The notes beneath the pieces are model-generated. The model was not told the DNA's origin. It ran no database searches and saw nothing but the letters and a program-made list of their open reading frames with translations. DNA of 34,229 nt. Source: Niastella sp. GTDB lineage: Bacteria; Bacteroidota; Bacteroidia; Chitinophagales; Chitinophagaceae. The number at the start of each line of letters is the position of its first letter. The first letter of the stretch is position 1. The position numbers were made by a program, and so were the translations under genes. Positions 1 to 7,564 of this stretch are shown here, in pieces. The DNA lies in NCBI GenBank assembly GCA_017744515.1, contig JAGIBF010000056.1:1-34229 (forward strand). Reading direction: 5' to 3'.

Positions 1-144
1 CATTTGGAAACGCTGTTTGCCCGATTCCTGGAAAGTATAACCTTGCATGCCCGATAAAGGGCCTGAAATAATTTCTACCCTGTCGCCCTTTTGTACGGGC
101 CTTGGTTGTATGGAAACAGAATCAAGCCGGCTTAGGGTTCTTTC
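1..144 (-). pseudogene. NusG-like antiterminator KOW-domain remnant (partial)
   Basis: The open minus-strand frame runs from a stop (145-147) to the left edge, 48 codons with no usable upstream start. It reads KGDRVEIISGPLSGMQG followed by a GKQR-like segment, which matches the C-terminal KOW domain of NusG and its specialised paralogues (UpxY/LoaP/RfaH type), where the KOW follows an NGN domain of about 100 residues. No NGN domain lies upstream in this frame. The 5' region (145-281) has stops in this frame and then the sheath gene begins on the other strand. The 3' end lies outside the window. A decayed or truncated NusG paralogue is the simplest reading; a frameshift or sequencing error is the alternative. 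Such paralogues often control long operons, so its position beside a 30-kb operon is suggestive only. Confidence 0.55.
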
Positions 145-281
145 TTAAGCCCATTTTTTATTCGACTTTTTATCAGTCGGTCACCTGCATTCTGTGACTG
201 TCTTTGGCGAAGCCGTGATCTTTCTTCCAACAATTGAGCTGAAACAATTATCTATAATCATTTATTGCTAAACATCAACTT
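145..281 (+). promoter_or_regulatory. Leader region of the eCIS operon, probable promoter
   Basis: This is the only non-coding stretch ahead of the 19-gene block, so the operon promoter probably lies here. A TATAAT at 253-258 sits 24 bp before the sheath ATG, with a weak TTGAGC at 234-239 only 13 bp upstream of it. Neither is a good match to the Bacteroidota pattern TTTG-N19-TAnnTTTG. The leader just before the ATG is A/T-rich without a Shine-Dalgarno sequence, as usual in this phylum. The promoter is inferred from position; the exact elements are uncertain. Confidence 0.3.
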
Positions 282-1829
282 ATGGCAGTACAAACTTCTT
301 ATCCCGGTGTGTACGTTCAGGAAGTGCCAAGTGGGGTGCGCACCATTGCGGGTGTGAGTACCTCCACAACAATCTTTATAGGGGCAGCAGTATGGGGGCC
401 AGTCAATGAGCCTGTATTGTGTCTTAACTATAGTGATTTTGACCGCACTTTCACCTCATCGGTTGCTCAGGGTGATCTGGCCAGGTCCGTCAGGCTATTT
501 TTCTTAAATGGCGGAACGAAATGTTACGTAATGCGTGTGGGCCGGGAGAATGATATTACGCCCGCCAATAACGTGAGCACTTCTACCGTAACGCTCGATG
601 ATGCGGGTGCAGCGGACACGCTCATCATCAATGCGCGTTATCCCGGTGTACTGGGCGATAGCGTCCGTGCGATCGTGGAGCACCCTCCTGCTTCAGCAAC
701 GGAGTTCGATCTTACCTTGTTCCGGCTGGTTCCTAAACCATCGGGCGGGTTTGCAGAATCGGACAAGCAAACCTGGAAGGGGCTCAGCATGGACCCTGTT
801 CATCCGCGCTATGCTTTGAAGTATGTGGATTATAAATGGGCTGTCCTTGACGCTCCAACTCCTGCCAATGTGAACCGTCCGGCTATAACGCCTGCCGGTC
901 CGCCACCCGTTCCCGCTGCTCTTACCACCGGTGGTGATGGTGTTGCGCTGGCGACCACTGATTATGATAGTGCGTATATCACCATCGACAAAGAGGTTGA
1001 TTTGTTTAACCTGATGGTATTGACCAGGAACAATACCGGCGCTACGTTGAAAAGTCTTTGGGGCAATGCCAGTGTATTCTGTCAGCAGAAGCGCGCCTTT
1101 TTGTTGATGGACCCTGAAGACAGCTGGACTACCGTACAAAAAGCCACCGACAATGTCGTAGGCGTTAGTACGCTGCGCACCGGACTCGTGAGTGATCACA
1201 GTGCGGTATATTACCCCAAGCTTATCGTGAATGAAAATGAAACGCCGGTAGAAGTAGGTCCCAGTGGCGCTATTGCAGGCCTGATGGCGCGTATCGATTC
1301 CAGCCGTGGTGTGTGGAAAGCACCTGCGGGTACGGAAGCTGATATCAGGGGCATCAATGGTTTGGAGTATCGCTTTTCCGATGGGGAGAATGGTGTGTTG
1401 AACCCAAGAGCGGTGAATACGCTCCGGATCTTCCCCAATGGTATTGTGAGCTGGGGCGCCAGGACCATGGACGGTGATGACGATTTCGGCAGTGAATACA
1501 AGTATGTTCCTATACGCCGCACCGCTTTATTCATCGAAGAAAGTTTGTACCGCGGTTTGAAGTGGGTGGTGTTTGAACCCAACGATGAGCCTTTGTGGTC
1601 GCAGATACGGCTTAATGTAGGGGCGTTCATGCACGACCTGTTCCGTCAGGGGGCTTTTCAGGGGGCAACCAAACAGGAGGCTTATTTCGTGAAGTGTGAT
1701 AGTGAAACGACTACGCAGAACGACATCAACCTTGGTGTCGTGAATGTGTGGGTAGGGTTTGCTCCGCTGAAACCAGCCGAATTCGTGGTATTATACCTGC
1801 AGCAAATGACAGGTCAAATACAGGTTTAA
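282..1829 (+). CDS. eCIS contractile sheath protein
   Basis: This 515-aa protein is a contractile tail sheath subunit of the phage sheath/Afp2-4 family. The N-terminus (MAVQTSYPGVYVQEVPSG, then an I-A-G-V-S-T-S-T segment) is the conserved sheath start that forms the inter-subunit handshake. The C-terminal 110 residues (PLWSQIRLNVGAFMHDLF, then QGAFQGATKQEAYFVKCD, ending in LYLQQMTGQIQV) form the conserved sheath C-terminal domain that packs on the tube. The middle, about residues 100-330, is more variable and is probably the outward-facing insertion. It opens the operon, 19 bp before the tube gene. Afp and PVC encode several sheath paralogues, whereas only one is present here, so the sheath is probably a homopolymer. 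Confidence 0.96.
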   Translation: MAVQTSYPGVYVQEVPSGVRTIAGVSTSTTIFIGAAVWGPVNEPVLCLNYSDFDRTFTSSVAQGDLARSVRLFFLNGGTKCYVMRVGRENDITPANNVSTSTVTLDDAGAADTLIINARYPGVLGDSVRAIVEHPPASATEFDLTLFRLVPKPSGGFAESDKQTWKGLSMDPVHPRYALKYVDYKWAVLDAPTPANVNRPAITPAGPPPVPAALTTGGDGVALATTDYDSAYITIDKEVDLFNLMVLTRNNTGATLKSLWGNASVFCQQKRAFLLMDPEDSWTTVQKATDNVVGVSTLRTGLVSDHSAVYYPKLIVNENETPVEVGPSGAIAGLMARIDSSRGVWKAPAGTEADIRGINGLEYRFSDGENGVLNPRAVNTLRIFPNGIVSWGARTMDGDDDFGSEYKYVPIRRTALFIEESLYRGLKWVVFEPNDEPLWSQIRLNVGAFMHDLFRQGAFQGATKQEAYFVKCDSETTTQNDINLGVVNVWVGFAPLKPAEFVVLYLQQMTGQIQV

Positions 1830-1848
1830 CTTCTAAAATCAATCATCT

Positions 1849-2355
1849 ATGGCAGTTCCTCAATTTGTGGTCAATGCTTATCGCTATGACCCTTACAAGA
1901 ATTTCAAGTTTCGTGTGAAATGGGATGGCAGGTATGTGGCAGGCATCAGTAAAGTTTCGGCACTCAAACAATCTACCGAACCTATCACGCACCGGGAAGG
2001 TGGTGACCCAAGTACCGTGCGGGTGAATCCCGGCACCTGGAAATTCGAGCCTATCACGCTGGATCGTGGTGTGACGCATGATCCGGAGTTTGAGAACTGG
2101 GCTAAAAAGATATGGAGTGTAGAGGGGGATAGTGTTATTTCCCTGAAGGACTTCCGGAAAGATATCATCATTGAATTGCTCAATGAAGCTGGCCAGGTGG
2201 CAAAGGCTTATAAGATCTACCGTTGCTGGGTATCGAGCTATCAGGCGCTCGACACGCTCGACGCGAATGCCAATGCTGTATTGTTCGAACAGATCGTGTT
2301 GCAGAATGAAGGATGGGAACGCGACGCCGAGGTTCCTGAGCCTACTCAAAAATAA
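1849..2355 (+). CDS. eCIS inner tube protein (Afp1/gp19-like)
   Basis: This 168-aa protein is the inner tube (Hcp/gp19-like) subunit. Family hallmarks are the N-terminal FKFRVKWDGRYVAGISKVSAL strand pair, an EPITHREGG segment, a W-K-F-E-P-I-T-L-D-R-G-V-T-H strand, the F-x-x-W-A-K-K motif, and a C-terminal stretch with the VLFEQIVLQNEGWERD motif. Afp1 and Afp5 proteins have a similar length, about 150 residues. It follows the sheath by 19 bp, and sheath and tube next to each other is the usual eCIS order. It is the only standard-length tube gene in the window. A longer CIS-tube-family protein at 15050-15826 probably makes the tube-to-spike junction. Confidence 0.95.
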   Translation: MAVPQFVVNAYRYDPYKNFKFRVKWDGRYVAGISKVSALKQSTEPITHREGGDPSTVRVNPGTWKFEPITLDRGVTHDPEFENWAKKIWSVEGDSVISLKDFRKDIIIELLNEAGQVAKAYKIYRCWVSSYQALDTLDANANAVLFEQIVLQNEGWERDAEVPEPTQK

Positions 2356-2378
2356 CCGGCCAACGGTCAACTTTTATC

Positions 2379-3143
2379 ATGGGCAATATTTTCGTGCCTT
2401 TACAGCTAACTCATAACGCCTCTGGCATTTACCTGCATCCGTTGCGGGGGGCCGATGAAATGTTGGTGGAAGATGTTTCTACACGCACGGCTTTGTTGTT
2501 GCTGGAGAACATCGTGCACCGGGTGAACCCCGAAGTGGCGACCGGCACCTTCAAGGTGGCGGATATCGTTACTGCCGACCGCGACAGGATCTTCGCTGCG
2601 TTGTACTTATCTATGTATGGCAATACAATCCAAAGTACGCTTACGTGCCGGCATTGCGGGTCGCCGTTCGATCTTGATTTTTCGTTGTCCTCTTTGCTCG
2701 ATCATTACCAGTTGTCAGCTGCCGGCTCTTCCGAAGGTGTTTATGAAATAGACCAGGATGGACGATTCCGTTTGCCCACCGGTGCAGACGAGTTGTTGCT
2801 GACTGAATTTTCGGAGACAACGGCTGAAGACTTTCTGCTTTCGAGGTGCCTGATCAAGGGGGATATTACAAAGATCGGGGGGCTGGTACAGGAAAAAATG
2901 GCTGAGATAGCGCCCGTGCTGAATCTTGCGATGCAGGCGCACTGTCCTGAGTGTGGCACCAACCAGGAGGTTCATTTCGATATTCAAACTTTCTTTCTCA
3001 CGCGGTTGAAGCAGGAATATCCGCAGCTCATCAGGGAAGTGCATCGTATTGCGGGCAAGTATCACTGGAGTGCGGATACCATTCTCAACCTGCCCCGTCA
3101 TCTGCGGAAGCAATATGTTGTCCTGATCGAATCAGAACTTTAA
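2379..3143 (+). CDS. gp26-like baseplate protein with a Cys4 pair motif
   Basis: This 254-aa protein fits the T4 gp26-like baseplate family found in many eCIS loci. I recognise it from its position and layout rather than strong sequence identity. It starts MGNIFVPLQLTHNASGIYL and has two Cys-x-x-Cys knuckles, C90-R-H-C93 and C189-P-E-C192. Both are followed by Gly-containing turns, so they could together bind one zinc ion. The region between them is helical and acidic (L-L-x-T-E-F-S-E-T-T-A-E-D). The C-terminus has an L-P-R-H-L-R-K-Q-Y motif. It sits 23 bp after the tube gene and 4 bp before the next gene. The expected role is in assembling the central baseplate hub. Confidence 0.65.
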   Translation: MGNIFVPLQLTHNASGIYLHPLRGADEMLVEDVSTRTALLLLENIVHRVNPEVATGTFKVADIVTADRDRIFAALYLSMYGNTIQSTLTCRHCGSPFDLDFSLSSLLDHYQLSAAGSSEGVYEIDQDGRFRLPTGADELLLTEFSETTAEDFLLSRCLIKGDITKIGGLVQEKMAEIAPVLNLAMQAHCPECGTNQEVHFDIQTFFLTRLKQEYPQLIREVHRIAGKYHWSADTILNLPRHLRKQYVVLIESEL

Positions 3144-3147
3144 ACGC

Positions 3148-3954
3148 ATGGGTAATTATTTTGCTCAAATAGCTGCACGTAATGTGGTGAGTGATCAGCC
3201 TATGCTGGCGCCCGCTCATTCGCCTATCGAGAAGGCGTTGGATGATCCGTTCGATCGCTCCGGCGTCGATGCAATAGATACTGCTCAACCGAGAGCAGAT
3301 AGCCGCTCTGCGTCGACCATCTCTTCGCGTATGGGAAAGGATGTACCGGGACCCGTGCAACCTGTGCAAGAAAATATCACTGACGCCACGGCTTCTCCTT
3401 TTATAAAGCCTGTATATCTTTCGAAATACATCGAGCGGAATCAGGACTCACCAGGTAATGCTTACTACAAGGGCCCGACTACTCCTCCACCTACTGTTGA
3501 TGGGACAGGTGCAGCGTTGGAACGTAAGGTTGCCCTGTCGCCTGAAACGATCCATCCGTCCGTAAACACGGAAGGCGTACAACAGGCGGCAGACCAGGCA
3601 ACAATCAAGCCTATTCAGCAAGGGGTGATTGAAGGAGAAGCTTCCCGACAGCAGCCTGTTATTTTACTACAACCCACCGAGTCCATACAGGAGAAGGTTT
3701 CGCTCTCACCTACTCTTTCTTCTGCACAAACTGCCGCAGCGCCCGTGTTCCTTCAGCCTCCTGCGCCGATGGAATCTCCGGAACCGCTACAGAAAGAAAA
3801 ACCGCTGCCTTCTCTGGTGATCGGTAAGATCACCGTAGAGATCGTACCGGCGCAAAAACCGGTGAACAAAATCATTAACCAGGTGATAAAGTCTCAGCCC
3901 TCGCCTACTGCTACACCACGTAGCAAGTTTGGTTTCGGGCTGGGTCAATTATGA
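3148..3954 (+). CDS. Disordered proline-rich eCIS accessory protein
   Basis: This 268-aa protein is dominated by Pro, Gln, Ser, Thr and Ala and looks largely disordered. The exception is a short strand-like motif near the C-terminus, LPSLVIGKITVEIVPAQKP, followed by a basic tail with RSKFGFGLGQL. I recall that genes placed just ahead of DUF4255 in other eCIS loci also encode low-complexity proteins ending in an I-G-x-I-x-V-x-x-x-P motif, so this is probably that family. The function is unknown; a flexible tether or assembly factor near the cap or baseplate is possible. It starts 4 bp after the gp26-like gene and its TGA lies 1 bp before the next ATG, which suggests translational coupling. Confidence 0.6.
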   Translation: MGNYFAQIAARNVVSDQPMLAPAHSPIEKALDDPFDRSGVDAIDTAQPRADSRSASTISSRMGKDVPGPVQPVQENITDATASPFIKPVYLSKYIERNQDSPGNAYYKGPTTPPPTVDGTGAALERKVALSPETIHPSVNTEGVQQAADQATIKPIQQGVIEGEASRQQPVILLQPTESIQEKVSLSPTLSSAQTAAAPVFLQPPAPMESPEPLQKEKPLPSLVIGKITVEIVPAQKPVNKIINQVIKSQPSPTATPRSKFGFGLGQL

Positions 3955-3955
3955 T

Positions 3956-5221
3956 ATGGATTATACTTCTTTAACCGAGATCACCAGAACGATCGTCACT
4001 TTATTGCAAAATGCCATCGACCCGGGGCTTACCGTAAGGGTGGTACCCGAGTTGCTGCGCAATAATGACCTGGGTGTTGGTTTTTATTTATTTCACGCGC
4101 AGGAAAGTGCGCATTATAAAAATTACCCTGCCCCGGGTAAGGATAGTCCGGCCGTGAGTTATACGCCCATGGCTTTAAACTTGTTTTATCAGCTCTCGGC
4201 CAACTGGCGGGAGGGTGAGCAGGAGGATGCTTATGAAGAGCAGCGGCTGATGTCTGTTGCCATGAAAACGCTGCATGATCATCCTGTACTCACTTCTACC
4301 AATCCGGGCGGCAAAAAGATAAATATCAAGATCACGCTGCAAACGCTTACGCCCAGCGAATCGGTCCAGTACTGGGCCGCAGCTGAATCTCCCGTAAGGC
4401 TCTCTGCTTATTATGAAGTGTCGGCTATTTTCCTCGAGCCAGAGAAACCGAAATCATATGCGGGCCGCGTATTGACGTATGGCAATTATGTTTTCCCCAT
4501 CAACCTGCCACTGCTTACCGGCAGCGAATCGGTGATCGTGTATACTGTGCCTGGAGAAATCACTCCGAGGGAGGTGTTTGCTTCTCCGGCGCAGGTAACT
4601 CCCGCGAATGCATTGCCTGCTACGGAGCTCAGCAAGCTGTTGCTAAAAGGAACCGGGCTTGGTGGCGGTACTTTTGAATTACTCATTCTCCATCCACGCT
4701 GGGCAGAGCCTGCTGTAGCCAATGCCGTGAATTGGGAACTTGTACGGACAGCCGATCATACCATCGCTGCTACCGTACGGGAAAATGCCACACTACAGAC
4801 TGCTTTAACTCCCGTCGATATATTGCCTGGCCTGTATGGAGCACAGGTATCTTTAACGGTTACCCGTGCTACTTCGGCCGGCATCAAAACTTTCGTTCAA
4901 AACTCGAATCAATTTCCGTTTCTCGTTGCGCCGCGCATCAACAGCGTCACTCCCGCTGCAGGCATCGGCGGGGACACGTTCATCGTGAACGTGTACATCG
5001 TGCAGCACCCTGACTTGTTGCCGGGCGATGTGCAGGTGTTTTTGGGTGAAGACCAGCTGTTGTACAGACCTGGTGGCGCACTCAATCCCGGTGAATTCAA
5101 AATAACGGGCGCCAACGTCGTAGAGTTAAGGGCGCCGGCGGCACTTGCTACCGGGCTTGTGCCTGTAAGAATACTCATCAACGGCGTGGAATCGGCTCCC
5201 AACTGGATAACAGGCTTATAA
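3956..5221 (+). CDS. DUF4255 tail-terminator (Afp16-like cap) with C-terminal Ig-like domains
   Basis: The N-terminal 190 residues match DUF4255 (Pvc16/Afp16 N-terminal domain), the protein that ends tube and sheath polymerisation. Visible features are the TLLQNAIDPGL start, the P-M-A-L-N-L-F-Y-Q-L-S-A strand, and the R-L-S-A-Y-Y-E-V-S-A-I-F strand. I chose ATG 3956 (MDYTSLTEITRTIVTLL) over a TTG at 3929 because it follows the upstream stop and matches the usual DUF4255 start. The remaining 230 residues are unlike a minimal Afp16. They look like two or three IPT/TIG or Ig-like beta domains (PRINSVTPAAGIGGDTF and G-L-V-P-V-R-I-L-I-N-G-V-E-S). Such extensions could decorate the distal cap. It is followed 13 bp later by the ATPase. 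Confidence 0.88.
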   Translation: MDYTSLTEITRTIVTLLQNAIDPGLTVRVVPELLRNNDLGVGFYLFHAQESAHYKNYPAPGKDSPAVSYTPMALNLFYQLSANWREGEQEDAYEEQRLMSVAMKTLHDHPVLTSTNPGGKKINIKITLQTLTPSESVQYWAAAESPVRLSAYYEVSAIFLEPEKPKSYAGRVLTYGNYVFPINLPLLTGSESVIVYTVPGEITPREVFASPAQVTPANALPATELSKLLLKGTGLGGGTFELLILHPRWAEPAVANAVNWELVRTADHTIAATVRENATLQTALTPVDILPGLYGAQVSLTVTRATSAGIKTFVQNSNQFPFLVAPRINSVTPAAGIGGDTFIVNVYIVQHPDLLPGDVQVFLGEDQLLYRPGGALNPGEFKITGANVVELRAPAALATGLVPVRILINGVESAPNWITGL

Positions 5222-5234
5222 AATATTCTTCAAC

Positions 5235-7328
5235 GTGATCGATATCATAGACCAGATCGTCCATTCCAATCGCACAGCAGCGCCAGTAACGGAGCAGCAT
5301 CTCGTGCTGCAAAAGATACGGCTGCTTGCGCGCCGGCGTATTGCCTGGCTCCGGAAGATATGGGCGGAAACGCTACAAAACGGTAACAAGGATTTTACCG
5401 CTCATATTGAAGTGGATGGTTACCTGGCCCAGATAGATGATCCTGTTCGCGAGCGGCAATGGATGGAACAGGACCCTGCGATGCAGGAAGTGGGCAACGC
5501 TATCCGCGCAACAGATAGTGCGCTTGCATCGGTTACCGGGTCGAGGCTGCTGATGCTTGCCCGGATATTTGGACTGAACCAAGCTGAACAGCATCTTTTG
5601 CAAACCTGTTTTGCGCTTGCCATCGATCCCGACCTCGGCAAGGTGTTTATGTATATGCAGGATCATAGTGGCAGGAGTTATGTGACAGAAACGCTCGTAT
5701 CTAAATTGTTTGATCACCCGCAGCCGGGCTGGTTTCGTCCGGCTTCTCCTTTGCGGGCCTGGAACCTGATCAGAGAAATAGCCGGCAGTAATGGTGAGCC
5801 TGACCGTATCGAGTGTGATCCGTTCATCAAGAATTGGTTATTGGGGTATAATGATATGGGAGAGCCACTATCGACTGCAGCCAAATTGCAGGCTCCACAG
5901 CAAGCACTCGCTGACTGGCCCGTAAAGAAAACGGTTGAGCATGTGAAGCGGATATTATCTGATGACAGGCATCAACGGGTACGTGTTCACGTGACCGGTG
6001 CGGAAGGCTCCGGCAGAAAAACTTTTGCTGCCATCGTGTGTCAATCGCTGGGCTTTGGGGTGACCGGTATCGACATTAATCAGGCTGCCGAGCATCGCCA
6101 GCAACTGCTTTATCTGCAGGCGCAACGGTATGCATTTCTCACTAATACGGTTCCGGCCTGGTACCGGTCGGACGGAGAAGAAATAATTCCTTCTATTACT
6201 ATTGATTCATTTGCGTTGCAGTTTTTCATTGGGTTGCCGGGCAATCACCTTCCTCCTGATCCTTCGTTCATCGATATACGGGTGGAAATCCCTGTCATCA
6301 GGTTTGATGAGAGAATGTCTTTGTGGCGGCAATGGGTGCCGCAATCTGTAACGTGGCCTCCGGGGGAACTGCATGAAATGGTAGAGAAATATCAGTCTAC
6401 CATTGGACAGATCGTTTCGCTGGGGCGCAAAAAATGCGATTCTATCGCCGAGGCTTATGAGGCTTTGAAGCAGGATGCTGCGCATCGCCTCGGCAAACTG
6501 GCTCAACTAAATAATGGTTCGTTTACGTGGGATGACCTTGTAGTGAGTGATACGGTAAAGGACACTATCGAAGATTTCACTTTTGAGGCTACTGAACGGA
6601 TTCATTTCTGGGAGCAGTTTGCCGCGCAACGGCTTTTCCCACAGGGACGAAGCCTGATCGCTTTGTTTACCGGCAGCCCGGGCACTGGTAAGACCATGGC
6701 CGCGCAGGTGATCGCTTCCACACTCAAGCTCGATCTTTTCAGGGTCGATCTATCAGCTGTTGTGAGCAAGTACATCGGTGAAAGTTCAAAAAATCTGGAG
6801 CGTATCTTATCGCAGGCGAGGTCGATGGATATCGTGTTGTTGTTTGATGAGGCCGACGCTTTGTTTGGCAAAAGAACGGATGTTAAAGATGCGCATGACC
6901 GGTATGCCAATACAGACACGAATTACTTATTGCAGGCCATCGAGCAATATCCTGGTATCGTTATTTTATCGAGCAACCGGAAATCGAATGTAGACCCTGC
7001 TTTTATACGCCGGTTCCGTTATGTGGTGGATTTCCAGAAGCCCGACCAGGCACAACGTCTTCAATTGTGGCGTTCCATCATTCATCAGCTTGCAGGCGAC
7101 AAGGCCGTACTGATGTTGCATGGTGACCTGCGGGTGTTTTCGCAGTTACTGGAAATGACAGGGGCGCAGATCAAGCAGGCTGTTTTATCTGCCATCTTCA
7201 TGGCCAGGAAAGAAAAAGCGGCTTTGCATACTTCTCATTTGTTGCGTGCTGTGGAAAGGGAGTTGGTGAAGGAAGGGAAAAGCATGAACAAGGAGCTTCA
7301 ACAGCACTTCAACTGGTTTTACTCATGA
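5235..7328 (+). CDS. eCIS AAA+ ATPase (Afp15-like), two P-loop modules
   Basis: This 697-aa protein has a helical N-terminal region, a degenerate first P-loop module (GAEGSGRKT, residues 255-263) and a canonical C-terminal AAA+ module. The second module has Walker A GSPGTGKT at 480-487, Walker B LLFDEAD with Asp538/Glu539, and a sensor/arginine-finger stretch SSNRKSNVDPAFIRRF. This is the Afp15/PVC15-type ATPase found in nearly all eCIS loci and thought to act in assembly or disassembly; it has no signal peptide and should be cytoplasmic. The first module keeps Gly and Lys but has Arg before the Lys, and I see no clear acidic Walker B pair, so it is probably structural. The start is GTG 5235; there is no in-frame ATG within the first 60 codons. 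Confidence 0.92.
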   Translation: MIDIIDQIVHSNRTAAPVTEQHLVLQKIRLLARRRIAWLRKIWAETLQNGNKDFTAHIEVDGYLAQIDDPVRERQWMEQDPAMQEVGNAIRATDSALASVTGSRLLMLARIFGLNQAEQHLLQTCFALAIDPDLGKVFMYMQDHSGRSYVTETLVSKLFDHPQPGWFRPASPLRAWNLIREIAGSNGEPDRIECDPFIKNWLLGYNDMGEPLSTAAKLQAPQQALADWPVKKTVEHVKRILSDDRHQRVRVHVTGAEGSGRKTFAAIVCQSLGFGVTGIDINQAAEHRQQLLYLQAQRYAFLTNTVPAWYRSDGEEIIPSITIDSFALQFFIGLPGNHLPPDPSFIDIRVEIPVIRFDERMSLWRQWVPQSVTWPPGELHEMVEKYQSTIGQIVSLGRKKCDSIAEAYEALKQDAAHRLGKLAQLNNGSFTWDDLVVSDTVKDTIEDFTFEATERIHFWEQFAAQRLFPQGRSLIALFTGSPGTGKTMAAQVIASTLKLDLFRVDLSAVVSKYIGESSKNLERILSQARSMDIVLLFDEADALFGKRTDVKDAHDRYANTDTNYLLQAIEQYPGIVILSSNRKSNVDPAFIRRFRYVVDFQKPDQAQRLQLWRSIIHQLAGDKAVLMLHGDLRVFSQLLEMTGAQIKQAVLSAIFMARKEKAALHTSHLLRAVERELVKEGKSMNKELQQHFNWFYS

Positions 7329-7561
7329 TCCAGATCGATGAAATGGTGTTGCGTGTGCCGGGCATGGCGGAAGAAGAGGCCAGCCGGTTTGGTGCGGATG
7401 TAGCGCAACATGTTGCGGATGCGCTGCCAGCGGACATTACGCAATGCCAGGTATTCGAGCTGCAGGTGACAATTAATGAATCGTCTATTGCTCCGGGTGT
7501 CTCTATGGCTGAGGCTGTTGCCGAGCAGATCATACGGCAAATAAAAATGTATTCTTTATAA
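7325..7561 (+). CDS. Small eCIS-associated protein of unknown function
   Basis: This 78-aa protein (MIQIDEMVLRVPGMAEEEA, ending in QIIRQIKMYSL) overlaps the ATPase stop as ATGA and ends 3 bp before the giant DUF4157 gene. It looks like a small alpha/beta domain with no membrane segment and no cysteine pair beyond one Cys. Small genes of similar size between the ATPase and the DUF4157 protein occur in other eCIS clusters, as I recall them, but I do not know a function. Its coupling between the ATPase and the putative cargo makes an adaptor or chaperone role possible; that is inference only. Confidence 0.7.
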   Translation: MIQIDEMVLRVPGMAEEEASRFGADVAQHVADALPADITQCQVFELQVTINESSIAPGVSMAEAVAEQIIRQIKMYSL

Positions 7562-7564
7562 TCA

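Noticed and set aside
163..179. CGACT/AGTCG hairpin as a terminator
   Set aside because: The stem is only 5 bp and no T-run follows on the + strand, so it is too weak to call.
145..281. NGN domain of the NusG-like gene in another frame
   Set aside because: The best alternative frame gives only a short Arg/Lys-rich peptide with no NGN motifs.
1843..2370. 175-codon minus-strand open frame covering the tube gene
   Set aside because: An exact antisense shadow of the clearly identified tube protein.
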